Assembly: GCA_014607495.2 (NCBI GenBank)
Contig: CP053148.1
Span: 14,074,001-14,138,000 of the forward strand
DNA from: Carposina sasakii
Taxonomy: Eukaryota > Arthropoda > Insecta > Lepidoptera > Carposinidae
Reading direction: 5' to 3'
DNA: 64,000 nucleotides
Shown: positions 33,127 to 45,070 of the stretch, piece after piece
How positions within the stretch are numbered: the first letter of the stretch is position 1
How the letters are laid out: every line of letters begins with the position of its first letter
Notes under the pieces: generated by a model
What the model saw: only the letters and a program-made list of their open reading frames with translations
The model's database searches: none
What the model was told of the DNA's origin: nothing
Program-made: the position numbers and the translations under genes

Positions 33127-36100
33127 CTGAAATAGAAAAGAGTATGTATATTTATAAAAATGCCTACTCCACGTGGACGGTGTCGCGGGCGTCCACTAGT
33201 TTTTAATAAATGCACACCAGGATAACACAAATTTTTGTAAAATGACACCTTACTATTTGTCTCTGTTACGCTCTCATACAATCAAATATATTGCCGGTAC
33301 GCTTACCTACTTAACTACCTCGGTACGACAAAGACGGCAATACATTTGTACGCAAATGCCGGTGAATGAATGGTGAGGGGTCATTGTACGAAATTACTTT
33401 TAATCCACTTCCTTCCTTTAGTACATAATATATAGATATACTAAACAAGTGAACTATATACTTTAATAGTACAAAAAGAAATTGGACATTGGGAGAATTG
33501 GACATATTGCGAATAAGATATATAAGGTCTATACAAAATTACTGATTATCTTTTGACACGAAACTATGTAGGTAAAAAGAAACAATTTTCACTATGGGGC
33601 CAGTTCCGAAATATTGAACAAAATCAGCTGTTCCATACATTTTAGTGCAGTAATTATTGGAGATTGTATGGAACAGCTGATTTTTTTACCTAGTTTCGTG
33701 TCAAAAGATAATCACTAATTTTAAATAGACCTTATATAAGGAAATAAAATAATATTTGGAAAGTAGAACATACAAAGGTTTGGTATCGCATACCTTTCTC
33801 ACATCGCTGCCCATAGAAGCCGGTCCCCTCACACTTGCAGGAGAAGCCAGGGTCCTGTGTTGTCTGCGTACAGATACCTCGCATGCACGGGAGTTGGACA
33901 CATATGTTTGAACTTCTCTCTGAAAAACAAGAGTAAGAAAATAAAATGTCGTTTGTATGATCTGTTGCGCCGACATTATGTAGTATTCAAAGGAGTTTAG
34001 ATAAGTATACCTACCGTGTTATCATAACATAATATAAAACAAAATTGCTTCCCGTTGTCTGTTCCTATATCTGCTTAGATCTTCTAAACTACGCAACGGA
34101 TTTTAATTTTCAATAGATAAAGCTATTCAAGAGGAAGGCTTAAGTGAGTATATGTATCTGCGTTGCACCTGTGCGAAGCCGGGGCCTGTTGCTAGTTACA
34201 AAATAATTAAAACATTGTTTAAGTAAAACATTGCCTGAATTTGACAGAAATTCCATACTATTTGCTGTCAAATGTCCTTTTAAACAGTGTCTAACTTAGT
34301 GTAACGTATAAAGAAATACTTAAGTATTTTGTAAAAAAAAGTAGCGTTTATTATATTTGTGTTTTTTTATATTCATTAATAAATTAATTACATCATCATG
34401 TAATGCAAAATTTTCAATCCATAGTTTTTTATTTATTTATTTAGTACAAAAAGAGTTACAGATTATTGAGACGCAACTCACGCTTTGGTCCCATGAGGGT
34501 CCCATAGTGCGGCAGTGTCAAGGTGACATGCAGTATTTCACCAAATAACCTACCTCGAAGAGCATTGTGGCAGGCGCGGCGAGTCCGGTAGATATACTCG
34601 GTCTTGCAGCCATACCCGCACGTACAAGAGGCGCCCACTACCTTGCATCCATTGTGTGCGTGCTCCGGCTCACATGCCTGGACGAAGACTGCAATGGAAA
34701 TTGCACACTAAGACTATTTTCTTGAATAAATAAGGCGAAAGTCTACTATGGCCATAAGACCTTTTATTTATAAAACCAGTAGAATAAGATTACATAGCCG
34801 CCGACGGTCATTGGCATAGCGTGTCGCTGCTTTAGTCGCTCTAGTGACAAAATTATATGCTCAAAACGTTTTCGAAAAAAGTGCATTCAAGTGCATGGTC
34901 AGAGTTGATTAGATAGAAGACGAACACAAACCTGTAATACAGGTACGAGTAAAACTACTTACTCGTAGTAGTGACGGTAATAGAAATTAGTAAAATAATT
35001 ATTTTATGTCTATAGTTAGTAGTTATAGTTAGGTATGTCCTAGTAGTAATCTGTGGATCTGTAATCAAATGATGTTCTGTTTGTTCGTACTGCAGTAGAG
35101 AAAAAAATAAAAGATATCTATTAATATGTAAGAGATATATGAGATAGAGATATCTTAGTTTACATGTTACTTCCTATAGATGTGCTTATATTAAATTATT
35201 CCGATTAAATATTGAATATTAGGTAGTCATTCCTGGCTCTAGGACCAGTTTATCTGGAATGCTTCCGCCGCGGTCACACACACTATACCTACTTACATAT
35301 AGTTTGAGACATCCTTTCAAATAATAGGTACTACAGTACTACACTCTCATAGCTTATATATATATCTACACTTCATAAACTAAATATAGAATAGCTAGGT
35401 ACCATAGCTGGGCATTAACTCGTTAATCCGTTAATCGTTAATTAACGAAGTTAAGATTTTGAGTAACGGATTAACTTTTAAGTTAACTTAAAAATATGTT
35501 AACGGACTCATTAACTTCCGTTATATTAGCCAAAATCCGTTAATCGTTAATCAATTACAGATACCACTACAAATCCAAGTGTGTTTAAACAAAACACCTT
35601 AAATGCGTTTCTTTCTGTTCAATGTTAAATTGCTGTATACAAACTATAGACTATGTGGTCATTTTACACACACTTCAGAATGTATTGAACACGTTCATGT
35701 GTGTTTACTGTAAGTAAGACACTTTGCAGTAGCCCATGCTTCGCGCCGCGCATCGCGAAAAACATCGTCCTTACCTATGTTCGATTTGTGTATCATTGCG
35801 TCTATACACCTATTTATAACTGGTCTATGTAGCAATTTGCCTAAATAACAATAAGTCATTAGGTACATTATTATCAAATCGTCTTAAAATAAGTCCGTCA
35901 AATTAGTGTTTCGTCCAGAACGCAACTAGTCTATCTTATTCTTTATTGTAGGTACACAAAACACTACATTAAAATAAATTCTAAATCTTAATCAAAATGA
36001 ATGAAAACACATTGTTTGTCAACAAGTACTTACATTCGTTTTTTTGTTACTAACCTGTAAATTTCCAGAACAGTTTTATTTTATACAAGTGGACGCCCGC

Positions 36101-39100
36101 GACTTCGTTCGCGTGGACTGCAGAAAAAACAAAATGTCGAAATACTCCGCAAAAAATATTTTTCCGGGATAAAAAATAGACTGTGTTATTCTGATACTCG
36201 TATGTAAGCCATTTTATTGTGCAGTTTTATCAAAATCCATTTAGTATTTATTGCGTTAAAGAGTAACAAACATTATTACATACTTACATACATCCTCACA
36301 AACTTTCGCGTTTATAATATTAGTATATGTATAGTAACTATGTAATTTATTTAGTTTGTTTATGAAATTATTTTATTATTCGATTGTATCATAGAACCTG
36401 TACGAATTTTGTGGAGACTCATTTTAGGGGATGGGGGAATACTTAAAAAAAAATAAAGGCTTGTATTTTTCGTTGGTAACAAAGAGATTGTACCAATTAT
36501 ATGGCACGGAATGCAGAGATCGTGGGTTCGATTCCCACCCGGGTGAGGAATTTTTTCCATTTCTTCATTAATAATTTTATAATTATATTAAACTTCACCC
36601 CCCTCCATAAAGTAAATGGGGGCAGATCTAAAAAATAACTTTTTTTTGTTAGTCACAAATTTTTAGCTTTCTACCTTGAAAATTGCGGAATGCTCCATAA
36701 AAACTTCTATCTTCCATTTACGGAAAGTGGGGGGTTAGAAAGAGACCTTTTTCAGTAACGGATTAGCGATTAACGAAGTTAACTATTTGATTAACGGTGC
36801 CCAGCTGTGCTAGGTACATTACATATGGCCGATTCTGACCGTCACACTTTAATGTAAACATCTTAGGTCTTACGTAAACATCTCCGTTCTTAGTATAAAT
36901 GGCTGGGTGAGAGAGAAAGGGACAGGTAGGACTAATTTTACGTTTAGGTTTAAGTGTGACAATCAGAATCCACCATATTATGTACGTATTATACTCGTAG
37001 ACGGCTGTGTTCCGGAACGAAGAGGCTCCTGTACAATGCTAGGAAATATAGATTTTCCTGTAAACTACAAGTATCTAATAAACTTATATACAGTAATGTT
37101 CTTAATTTTGACTCACTTGATTTGGATATCAGAGGGTCGGCTAGTAGGCACATTACTAAAATTATTATTCTACGTTCATTCATTTTTAAATAGGTAGGTA
37201 CCTACTTACTTTACCACAATACGGAAATGTAGTAGTAGTAGTGAGTAGGGGTACCTCCTACCTAAGATTAGTCATAAGCATTATCTTATTTCGTACGCAA
37301 AGCAAAAAATACGCCTAAATATAGCGCTGCCGGTTAAACAATTTCTATGTCATCTTATTTATTTATACCAAAATTTTAGTTTAAAAAAACACGCATATAA
37401 TTTGAAAAAACTTACAATAGGTAAGTACGAGTAGATAAGTACCTACCGAACTACTCGTACTGCCACTAGAGGAATTATTTTGTTATTTATTAAACAATAA
37501 ATTGAAAGCTCATTACATTAGACAGTTAACCTGTTTGTTTTTAAAAGGGTAAAATGGGTGGAGATTACTTCAATATTTTCGCCAAAAAGCAGACATAAAT
37601 ATAAACAATTCGCCAAACAAAAGCCACTTCAAATAAGCTAAATAGCTGTATTATAACAATGTTTATGGTGATTATGTAGATTTAAATAAAGCTTTTCCTT
37701 CGATATTAATTTTTAAAGGTAGGTACAAGGTTTCTATGATCATAGGTAGGGAAGAGTGCGTAACAGTGGATCACTTTTTTTTAAATCAACACAGCTGGAA
37801 AGTTTATGGCAAAATTATTCATCTTTGAAATTCAATCATAACTTTAGTATCTAATCTTTATAAAAAAGGTATTTGATGGCTTTCGTTATATAAAATTACC
37901 TACAAGTTGTTATACTTAAAAAAAAAATTGGGAAATGATCCACTGTGACCCGGCAATGGGTCACTTTGGATCAATGCGTGGGAGACAATGAATCTTCAAC
38001 CGATTAGATAGAAATTATGCCGATATCTGGAGAATCTATGATTCAAATGTTGAATTAGAGTTAACAATTCATAATATCTTTTAAAAAGTTTTTTTTTGTT
38101 CAGCCATACATGAGCAGTAGGCTCCAAAAGGTAACCAATTTTTGGTATTGACAGGGCTACGCAAAAGTTGTAAATTAAAGCGTTCTTGTCAGTTTTTCAA
38201 TAGGTTATTCGACGCCTGTCTTTCTTACCCGATTACCTACGGTGCATTTTTACAAAAAAGTTATGAATTTATTTTTAGTTCCAGGGGTCATACAGGATCA
38301 GTAGTCCACTGTGACCCAATACGAAATGATTCACTGTGACCCAATCGCGGTTATGAAATAATAATGCAATAAAAAAATAAAGTGTCTATCACAAAGACAA
38401 ACGGACACAGTTTACATAGGATTAAGAATGTTACAAGCGCATGAAAAAAAATAGATTTCTTATTCACTAAGATATAAAACTAATTTTCAAATCATGTGAA
38501 AAAATACTTTCGTTAGGTACTTTTTGATGAGAGGAGTCTGACAGCGGGACTTCCTGTTTTGACACTGTGTAAACGACTAGTTTGTTGGAAGGGGGAATGG
38601 ATTAGCGGCAAGAAACACGTTTCAGCATTTGCGTAAGCATAACACATCCTGAGTTATAGTGGATCCACTGTACCCCGTGATCTACTGTTACCCACTCTCC
38701 CTACCAATTATTTATTAGTCCATATAAAACTTCTGTTTTAAATGGTGTACCTGTGGGAGGTCGGTTGACCATCCAAATTTTTATAGGATGGTCAGCCGAT
38801 CTACCTTATCAGATAGCGTGCCCAAAATGCTGGCTGCGTTGCCGTTTTAAATTAATTTATGTACATAGTGACTGACTTATTTTGTTCTTGTAGATATACC
38901 TATAAGTACAAGTATTAAATTTGTACTTAAGTAATTTTCAAATCGTGACGTATTTGTCAATTAATTCATAAAATCTCTCGTATCCCCAACGTAATCAAAG
39001 CATTTCTCAACAGGCAAAAGACATACAAAAATGTGGTGAAATTGAAATAATTATGTCAGTAAAACTTACAGAATATACAGGCTAAGGTAGCTGCTACAAG

Positions 39101-39118
39101 AGCCGTGCTTGCACGCAT
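33068..39118 (-). CDS. Small secreted cysteine-rich protein with one EGF-like domain (4 exons, 122 aa)
   Basis: Exons 39070-39118, 34554-34688, 33794-33919 and 33068-33126 join with consistent phase (1, 1, 1) to 122 residues plus TGA. Residues 1-21 are a signal peptide (MRASTALVAATLACIFFFVQ). Residues 22-61 hold six cysteines (22, 31, 38, 40, 44, 56), with CTCGYGC and CHNALR. Residues 68-101 form an EGF-like domain with spacing C-4-C-4-C-10-C-1-C-9-C (CVQLPC, CMRG style, FSCKCEGTGFYGQRC). Two more cysteines (105, 119) lie in the tail ACPITPMRGL...PHECIVI. The second module loosely recalls the post-IGFBP cysteine motif of CRIM1. I do not recognise a named insect gene. Probable extracellular ligand, modulator or matrix factor; function unknown. 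Confidence 0.82.
33522..33736. mobile_element. MITE with nested inverted repeats
   Basis: Outer ends ataaggtctat / atagaccttat; inner pairs ttttgacacgaaact / agtttcgtgtcaaaa and atcagctgttccatac / gtatggaacagctgat. Related copy at 50475-50735. Confidence 0.8.
33794..33919 (-). CDS. Secreted EGF protein, exon 3: EGF-like domain
   Basis: Acceptor gtttttcag, donor GTATGC. With the G of exon 2 it reads ERSSNICVQLPCMRGICT and continues to GFSCKCEGTGFYGQRCEK plus G. All six EGF cysteines are present, as are the Gly-Phe/Tyr-Gly of the last loop. No calcium-binding D/N-x-D/N-E/Q start is visible. Confidence 0.87.
34085..34195 (+). mobile_element. Helitron 3' end fragment
   Basis: Ends gcgaagccggggcctgttgCTAGT after gaggaaggctt. 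In the intron between exons 2 and 3 of the EGF gene. Confidence 0.5.
34554..34688 (-). CDS. Secreted EGF protein, exon 2: six-cysteine module
   Basis: Acceptor ccattgcag, donor GTAGGT. It reads (F)FVQACEPEHAHNGCKVVG, then ASCTCGYGCKTEYIYRTRRA, then CHNALR plus G. Entering phase 1 joins the T of exon 1. The cysteine pattern C-8-C-6-C-1-C-3-C-11-C is not a standard EGF. Confidence 0.83.
36089..36335 (+). mobile_element. Helitron-like fragment nested in the hAT element
   Basis: Starts gtggacgcccgcgacttcgt, contains ttccgggataaaaaatag, ends tttataatattagtatatgt. Nested insertion shows it is younger than the hAT copy. Confidence 0.6.
36495..36555 (+). repeat. tRNA-like segment (B box) within the hAT element
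   Basis: atcgtgggttcgattcccac followed by ccgggtgaggaa resembles a tRNA T-arm with the B box GGTTCGATTCC. The D-arm side is degenerate, so it is not a functional tRNA. A related segment is at 55085-55200. Confidence 0.6.
37745..38703. mobile_element. ~960-bp DNA transposon with gtaggga ends and repeated cactgtgaccc motif
   Basis: The left end gtagggaagagtgcgtaaca and the right end (reverse complement) gtagggagagtgggtaacag match closely. Inside, (c/a)actgtgaccc or close variants recur at about 37942, 38309, 38331 and 38662. No transposase frame was recognised; the family is unassigned. Confidence 0.75.
39070..39118 (-). CDS. Secreted EGF protein, exon 1: signal peptide
   Basis: ATG at 39118-39116 with A at -3; an in-frame TGA about 78 bases upstream and no intervening ATG. 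It encodes MRASTALVAATLACIF plus T, then consensus donor GTAAGT. The hydrophobic run completed by FFV in exon 2 makes a typical cleavable signal ending near Ala21. Confidence 0.8.
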
Positions 39119-39245
39119 ATTCGTCAGAGTACAGGACCGGACTGCCGATACGCGCTTCCTCTGCGCCCGCGCAGTGTGAACGCCCCGTAATCTACTGCTA
39201 TCTCATCCTGAATACACTCCGACCTCTGTGTTTGGGTGCAACCTA
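39119..39245 (-). promoter_or_regulatory. 5' UTR / promoter-proximal region of secreted EGF gene
   Basis: The minus-strand sequence just upstream of the ATG is GC-richer than its surroundings (for example the cgcgggcgcag segment near 39160-39175). The other two frames give short cysteine-containing peptides, but these run into stops and do not phase with exon 2. No TATA box is clear. Confidence 0.35.
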
Positions 39246-39866
39246 AACATCAGATTAAAATCCAAGTTATTATTCAGTGGAATTGTTTAGATAAATTTTA
39301 TCTGACGCCTAGCTATTAAAACATCATAAGTAATAGGAAAACTTAAATGAATAATTCGAAAATTAAAGGTATTGTCTTCTTCTTTGGCTGTTACAAGCAG
39401 CAAGCAAATTAATTATCTCGGGATTATTAATTTATAATATGGGTTCACTTTTACCATTTCGGTCAACCTAGTCCGAGTTTACCTACTCAGAAACAAAACT
39501 CTCTACATTAAATAGACTTACGCAATGCTAGGTACGTATACCTACCTATGTAAATCTACCTACTCCAGTGAAGTGGAAGTAAAGAAAAATGTAGTTACGT
39601 GAAGAATTTATTTAAGCTTCGGTACTCTACATTTAGCCCTTAAAGAACCTTGAGTAGCAAAAAGTAGAAGTAGAAGTACGTAAGATAAATAAGGTTGCTT
39701 TTGTAGAATGTTATACTAAAGCATTCCCCGTAATCTTGCTTTCAGTCTGCTTCCCTGTTTGCTTAGGTCTACGGCATATCAAGGGAAAAGTAGGTATGAT
39801 ATATGTTGGCTTACCTACCTAAAAATAAATCATCATCTCTACAAATACATAGCTACTTATATTATA

Positions 39867-41542
39867 CTAGTGGCCAACCCTCGCTTCGCTTCGGTACTTA
39901 TCCTCTAAAATTTGGAATTTCCGTTTGTCCCGTTCCCGTCGGAATATCGGGAAATATACACTCCCTACCGAATATACCTGCCATATTTCATCATTTTGTG
40001 TCAAGTGGTCTTCGTAAAAATTGAGAATTCCCGTTTGTCCCGTTCCCGTGGGAATTTTGGAAAATCCGATCTTAGTGCTTTCTCGCACTCCCTAATGAAT
40101 ATACATGCCCGATTTCTGATTTATATGTACAGCGGTTTTCGTAAAAAAAAATTGAAATTCCCGTTTATCCCGTTCTAGTGGAAATTTCGATAAATATGTT
40201 CTCAGTGCCTCCTCACACTCCCTACCAAATTTCATTATTATATTGTGGTTTTCGTTAAAATTGGGTTTTACTGTTTGTCTAGTTCTTGTGGGAATTGCGG
40301 GAAATCCGTTCTTTGTGCTCCCTAGCAGTCCCTAATGAATAATTTTCGATTTCAACTTCATAGGTAGGTATAGCGGTTTTCTTATAAATTTGAATTCCAG
40401 TTTGTTCCGTTCCGGTGGGAATTTCGGGAAATATGTTCTCAGTGCTTCCTTACCCTCCCTACCGAATATACCTGTCATATTTCATCTCTATATGTCATGT
40501 GGTTTTCGTAAAAACTTGAAATTCCTGTTTGTGCCGTTCCCATGGGAATTTCGGGAAACCCGTTCTTACTGGTCTTTAACACCCCGTAACAAACGTGCAC
40601 ACCAAATTTCATCTGTGTACGTCAAACGGTTTATTTTTATACTTATTGAATAAGCTTTTGTTCCGGTACAGTGAAAATTTCGGTAAAATTTGGAATTCCC
40701 GTCTGCCCCATTCTCATGGGAATTTCGGTAAATCCGTTCTTAGTGCTCTCTTAGACCCCTAACGAACATACACACCAAATTTTATCTTATTTGGCGGAAA
40801 AAGCTGGAAGGGAGTTTGTTTAGAAGACATTTTACTTGTGAAATTAATTATTTGTATCTGTCCGTTTCTTCGTGGGCTCATGCAGGTATGTTGTTTTTGC
40901 AATTCTTTTTGATTTTGACTAATTTTACACTCATTTTAAGGATTTTCTCGACGTTTCCATTCATCGTCATTATCATCCATCATAAATTCAGAAATCATCA
41001 GTATTGGCTGTATGTATGCTGTATTCCTTATGCCCTTTCTTCAGGATAAACAAAAAAATATGTCATGTTGTGTCATATAAATTCCAGAAGCCGTGATCAC
41101 GCACACTTTTGAAGCAACTTTTAGTAGGTCTAATTTGTACAACCTATTTACTGTATCTAAAAAACTGATAATATTTTATCGTTTTGGCAATAATCAGCGG
41201 GTAAGAAGAGCGGAAGACGCGGGATTTTTGACTCGTATTTGCTTCACTACCCGGAATACATCTGTCATTGAGGACTCCTTCTGGGGACTTGTTATTCTAT
41301 GGTGTATGTCAAACATATACCTCCATGCGTCAAATGGTTAAAAAAAAATGTATTTGATTCATATTTATTCCAGCCCAGTGCATATTATGCGAAACCCTAT
41401 AGCCTATAATCATCCAGGTCCAATAAGGATTCTAATGGTGGAAGAATTTTTGAAATCGGTCCAGTAGTTTCGTAGCCTATTCGGTGCAAATAAACAAACA
41501 AACAAACAATCAAAGTTTACCTCTTTATAATATTGATATAGA
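39867..41542 (-). mobile_element. Helitron carrying eight tandem ~120-bp units
   Basis: The minus strand starts TCTATATCAATATTATAAAG, preceded by A, and ends CTAG followed by T, the same terminus type as 27241-28054. The part at 39890-40800 is a tandem array in which ttcccgtttgtcccgttccc variants recur near 39918, 40026, 40155, 40270, 40393, 40520, 40650 and 40690. No helicase frame was seen. Confidence 0.8.
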
Positions 41543-41550
41543 TATATTAA

Positions 41551-41745
41551 CTAGCGACCGCCCACGGCTTCGCCCGCGTTAGAGTGCATTACTCCCGTGC
41601 GAAGCCGGGGCGGGTCACTAGTTATACACTATAAACCTTCCTCGTGAATTACTCTATCTATTTAAAAAACCACATCAAAATCCGTTCCCAAGTTTGAAAG
41701 ATCTAAGCATACATAGGGACGGACAGACTTTGTTTTATAGTATGT
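41551..41745 (-). mobile_element. Helitron fragment adjacent to the 39867 element
   Basis: Begins (plus) ctagcgaccgcccacggctt, contains gtgcgaagccggggcgggtc ACTAGT and ends near ttgttttatagtatgtac. Composite of two Helitron ends. Confidence 0.5.
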
Positions 41746-42999
41746 ACTTAGTAATAATAAAATTGCTAGGCTGATATCTACAAAAAAATATTGCCGATCT
41801 TGCTATAATAGGGATAGAAGATTATCTAAACGTTTTCTTATAAGTTTATCTACTTATAGACTAATAAATAGAATGAAATTACCACACATTCGAATCGTCA
41901 ACGACGACGGTATCTATATAGGTGATACCTAAATAAACTGTCTCTCACATATTTTCCGCGTGGAGTCTATAAATTGGAGAGAATTCACTGAAAATATTTT
42001 TATCTATACGTTACGATTTACTCGGTTTTAGTTGAAAACAGTTCAGGTCACCGACCGCAGTACACAATAATCACAACATTACTTTTCTTCTCTTATCTAC
42101 ATTAGGTACTCTTACATTAATAATGATTATTATGTAGGTATTTTTATTATTGAATTATTTCTAGCTGCCATGCCCACGCCCACGCACTACTCATGCATGC
42201 TTATGGAAATTAATACGAATTATTTCGATAAACATCAAGTGATTTTACTTCGTTCGGTAATCTGTGTTATGAACCTACTATAGGTATGTATTTAAAATAA
42301 TAAACGGCTGTGTAGATGTAATGTAAACGATCAGAACAAATTATTCGCTTATCGTCTGTGAGATTGCCGGAGTTCCGAAGTTGACGATATTCACGGAAAG
42401 AGTGCATCTCTTTTAAGGTCTTAATAGGTAATAATAAATAATCAACACAGCATAATGATTTCTATATTTATTTATAAAGCAATATCACAATGACATTATT
42501 TTATTGTATCCCTTATTTATTCTATAATTCACAGGCAGGTATATTCTTTTTTTAAATATAAACAAATCATTATTATATTTATTCATTCATTATATTTATT
42601 ATCAGACGACGATAACAATAACAAGAAAAATTAATTAGCTAATAAGTGTATTTTGTTTTTGTGTATAAATGTTTTGAAGAGGATATAGGATTATTTATTT
42701 TCAATAATAACTATATTTTAGAAAATAAATGTTTTTGTGATAGGATAGACGGAATTATGGCCTGTTATTGACAGGATATTACACCTACACAAGTTTTAGT
42801 ACTTAGGTGAAGAAAGATGTTTAAGAAAATGTTGATTCTAGGTACTATAGTAAAAATAATTTGTGCGATTCTTTTGGCCATCTTTTTAATAAGCAAATGT
42901 CGATGTTTACAATAAATTACTGTTGTGGTCTCAATAATACGTGTCATTTGAACAGTTATTTACATGCTTGAAAGTAGTAATAAGGATAAATCCTAAATA

Positions 43000-43122
43000 A
43001 CTTAGACATAATATCCCGGATATGATTTCGGCCCTCTAACTTTATGAATAAGTTCTCTATAACGGGCTGATATAATTATATTATGCACTTCGCTTGACAT
43101 GCCCCCTTTGTTACACCCTGTA
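43000..43122. mobile_element. Half copy of the palindromic MITE
   Basis: Only the right half is recognisable: taagttctctataacgggct to cgcttgacatgcc and tttgttacaccctgt. Confidence 0.55.
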
Positions 43123-43263
43123 TAAGCTCAAAAATTTCATGACTAAATATTTAATTGATTATTGTGGATAATGGTATATGTGATAGGAACATGTTATTAC
43201 GTAGGTAGGTACACTGTATCTATTATTTTCTATCTAAGTAGATATGTACCTACCTCAACATAT

Positions 43264-43665
43264 ACAAGATGTTTGTGACAGCGACAGTAATTGATACCAT
43301 GACTTCAGACCACGATTCTGAGGCGGAAAAAATAGTTTAGTTCGTTTATTTAGGCCTTAGATAATTACTTTAAAATAAAATTTAAACCAAAAGATTATTT
43401 TTAAAAAAGTTGCCCAAAAAAAGTTCAAATAACTGATCAACCCTAGTCACAAGTGATCCAAAAAACAGCAATGTGTCACACAATAACAAATAAGCCCATT
43501 TAATTAGTCACAGGATCGCCCGATACAATTGGCGCGGAGAACAAAGATTACTGATATAATCAAACCAAAAATACATTTCCTGCGAGTAATAACACTGTCG
43601 TATAACTCAACACAATGGTATTTGTTCAGCGTTTCAGTATTTGTCTGGCTGTCACCTACATCCTG
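43264..43665. mobile_element. TIR element, 402 bp, copy 1
   Basis: Ends acaagatgtttgtgacagcg and (reverse complement) acaggatgtaggtgacagcc. Internal blocks ttgataccatgacttcagac and ccaaaaaacagcaatgtgtc are shared with 52646-53123. Confidence 0.8.
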
Positions 43666-45070
43666 TGTTTAGTTAATATTTTAGTAAATATTTTTTTGCC
43701 ATTAATCTTTTCTGAAAAAAAGAGATTTTACAAATCCTGTCTTATCTTATCTACCTACACTAGTTTTCACTTTATAAAAATATTTATTTGCTTCATAATA
43801 AAGGGGAAATATTTTCTGTCACCAAAATTTATATTTGTCATCAAGTTGTATCACCAAATAATTAGATCTATCGCCACGAAATATTTTCGTTCTCAGATAA
43901 ACAAATGTGTTCCCAGGTATGAATCATCAAATTAATGTTAATATATATGTAAAATAAAAGATGGATCACCAAAGAAATTGTAGTGCATTGATTGAATATA
44001 AACGTCGTTCTCACAATAATAGTTTTGTTACTTAAATAATAGGTTTGTCCTCAAAATGATAGATCTGTCACCAAATACTTGCATTTAGCAAATTGCTTAT
44101 GGTTACCTGTTTGGGCGGACCCGAATCTGGCAATATAGGTTAGAAGGTGTTAGGTTACATGTTTAAGTCCAAGACGATTTCTAGCGACAAATATATGATT
44201 TATTGGTGATCACTTTTAATTAATTTGCTTCAATACTTATTACGAAAAACCTATTAAAATACATTCAAAAATATTAATTTGGTACTAGACCTTATATCTC
44301 CATGATTTTAGGTGATTTTTCGTGGAACTGATTTTATATTGTTTGGTGACTAGATTTTGGTGACAAATCTATTATTTTGGGGGCAAACTCTATTATTAAG
44401 GAAACAGAAAACGACTTCAATTGGTGACAGCTTAAATCATACCCATAATAAAGAGATCGAGGTATAATCTCTAAAAATATACATTATGTAGGTAAAATTT
44501 TTCACTTGATGAGTAAACATTGTCATCATCTTGTAGGTAGGTACAGATGTGTAGGTAAGTATAGATAGATCAACTAACAATAGGCGGTCAATAATTTCTA
44601 AACAGGATCACTGTCAACTGACGCTACAACATGAACCGCGACATTTTCTATTTCATAACCCTATGGATATGACGAAAGGTCTATGGATATTATGGCGAAA
44701 TGCAATAAAAATAACAAAAGACACATTCACGTAATACCTACCTACGTCACGCGGACCAACTATTCACATCTTTAAGCTACATTCTGCATAAGTAGTCCAA
44801 AAGATTCGCTCATGCACCAATAACAAACATAGTAAAGTCCGTTTCATAGAATAATTTCTATGCCTGATTTGGATTTCACAACTAACATTTTTTGTATGCA
44901 CACAAAAAATGTGGTCATAGGTAGGTAGGTACACATAGTAAGTAACTAGCGCCATCCTTCATCGGAACTATTCTATAAAACGGCAATCTGTTGTAATGGA
45001 TGATAAGTGATAACTGTAACTTCAGTATCCGCCGGTAAACCACAGACTTTTTAAAACTTTTATAACGAAC

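Larger units (their letters stand above)
35403..36809. mobile_element. hAT-type element, 1,407 bp, with 8-bp target duplication
   Basis: Exact 8-bp duplications ctaggtac at 35395-35402 and 36810-36817. The ends are catagctgggca and, reverse-complemented, cacagctgggca, typical of hAT. Subterminal gttaatc/gattaac repeats are dense at both ends. It has no transposase frame, but carries a nested Helitron-like piece and a tRNA-like segment. Confidence 0.92.
34689..39069 (-). other. 4.4-kb intron of secreted EGF gene, filled with transposons
   Basis: Holds a complete 1,407-bp hAT-type element with 8-bp target duplication (35403-36809), a nested Helitron-like fragment inside it (36089-36335), and a DNA transposon of about 960 bp with GTAGGGA-type ends (37745-38703). 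The rest is AT-rich without recognisable content. Confidence 0.6.
39246..45070. other. Transposon-dense spacer between EGF gene and PHYHD1
   Basis: Contains a minus-oriented Helitron with eight internal tandem units (39867-41542), a second Helitron fragment (41551-41745), a partial palindromic MITE (43000-43122), a TIR element (43264-43665), and an unclassified repeat at 44095-44160 that recurs inverted at 56390-56450. No host gene was recognised. The 106-residue plus-strand frame at 43615-43935 begins inside a transposon and is lysine/phenylalanine-rich AT sequence. Confidence 0.55.

Noticed and set aside
36490..36560. Possible tRNA gene
   Set aside because: Only the T-arm and B box are good. 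The D-arm, anticodon stem and acceptor stem do not form, and the segment is inside a transposon.
39119..39245. Minus-strand peptides with cysteines (SPVLYSDEYACKHGSCSSYL and CTQTQRSECIQDEIAVDYG) overlapping the EGF-gene first exon
   Set aside because: They lie in two other frames, need a frameshift to join, and their exit phase leads to a stop in exon 2. The third frame gives a signal peptide with the right phase.
39803..40653. Several 73-88 codon frames with repeating RSRGNFGK/FPFVPFP-like peptides
   Set aside because: Translations of the tandem units in the Helitron; the repetition is at DNA level and the frame is broken between units.
43615..43935. 106-codon plus-strand frame
   Set aside because: Begins in the terminal repeat of a mobile element and is AT-driven Phe/Ile/Lys-rich sequence.
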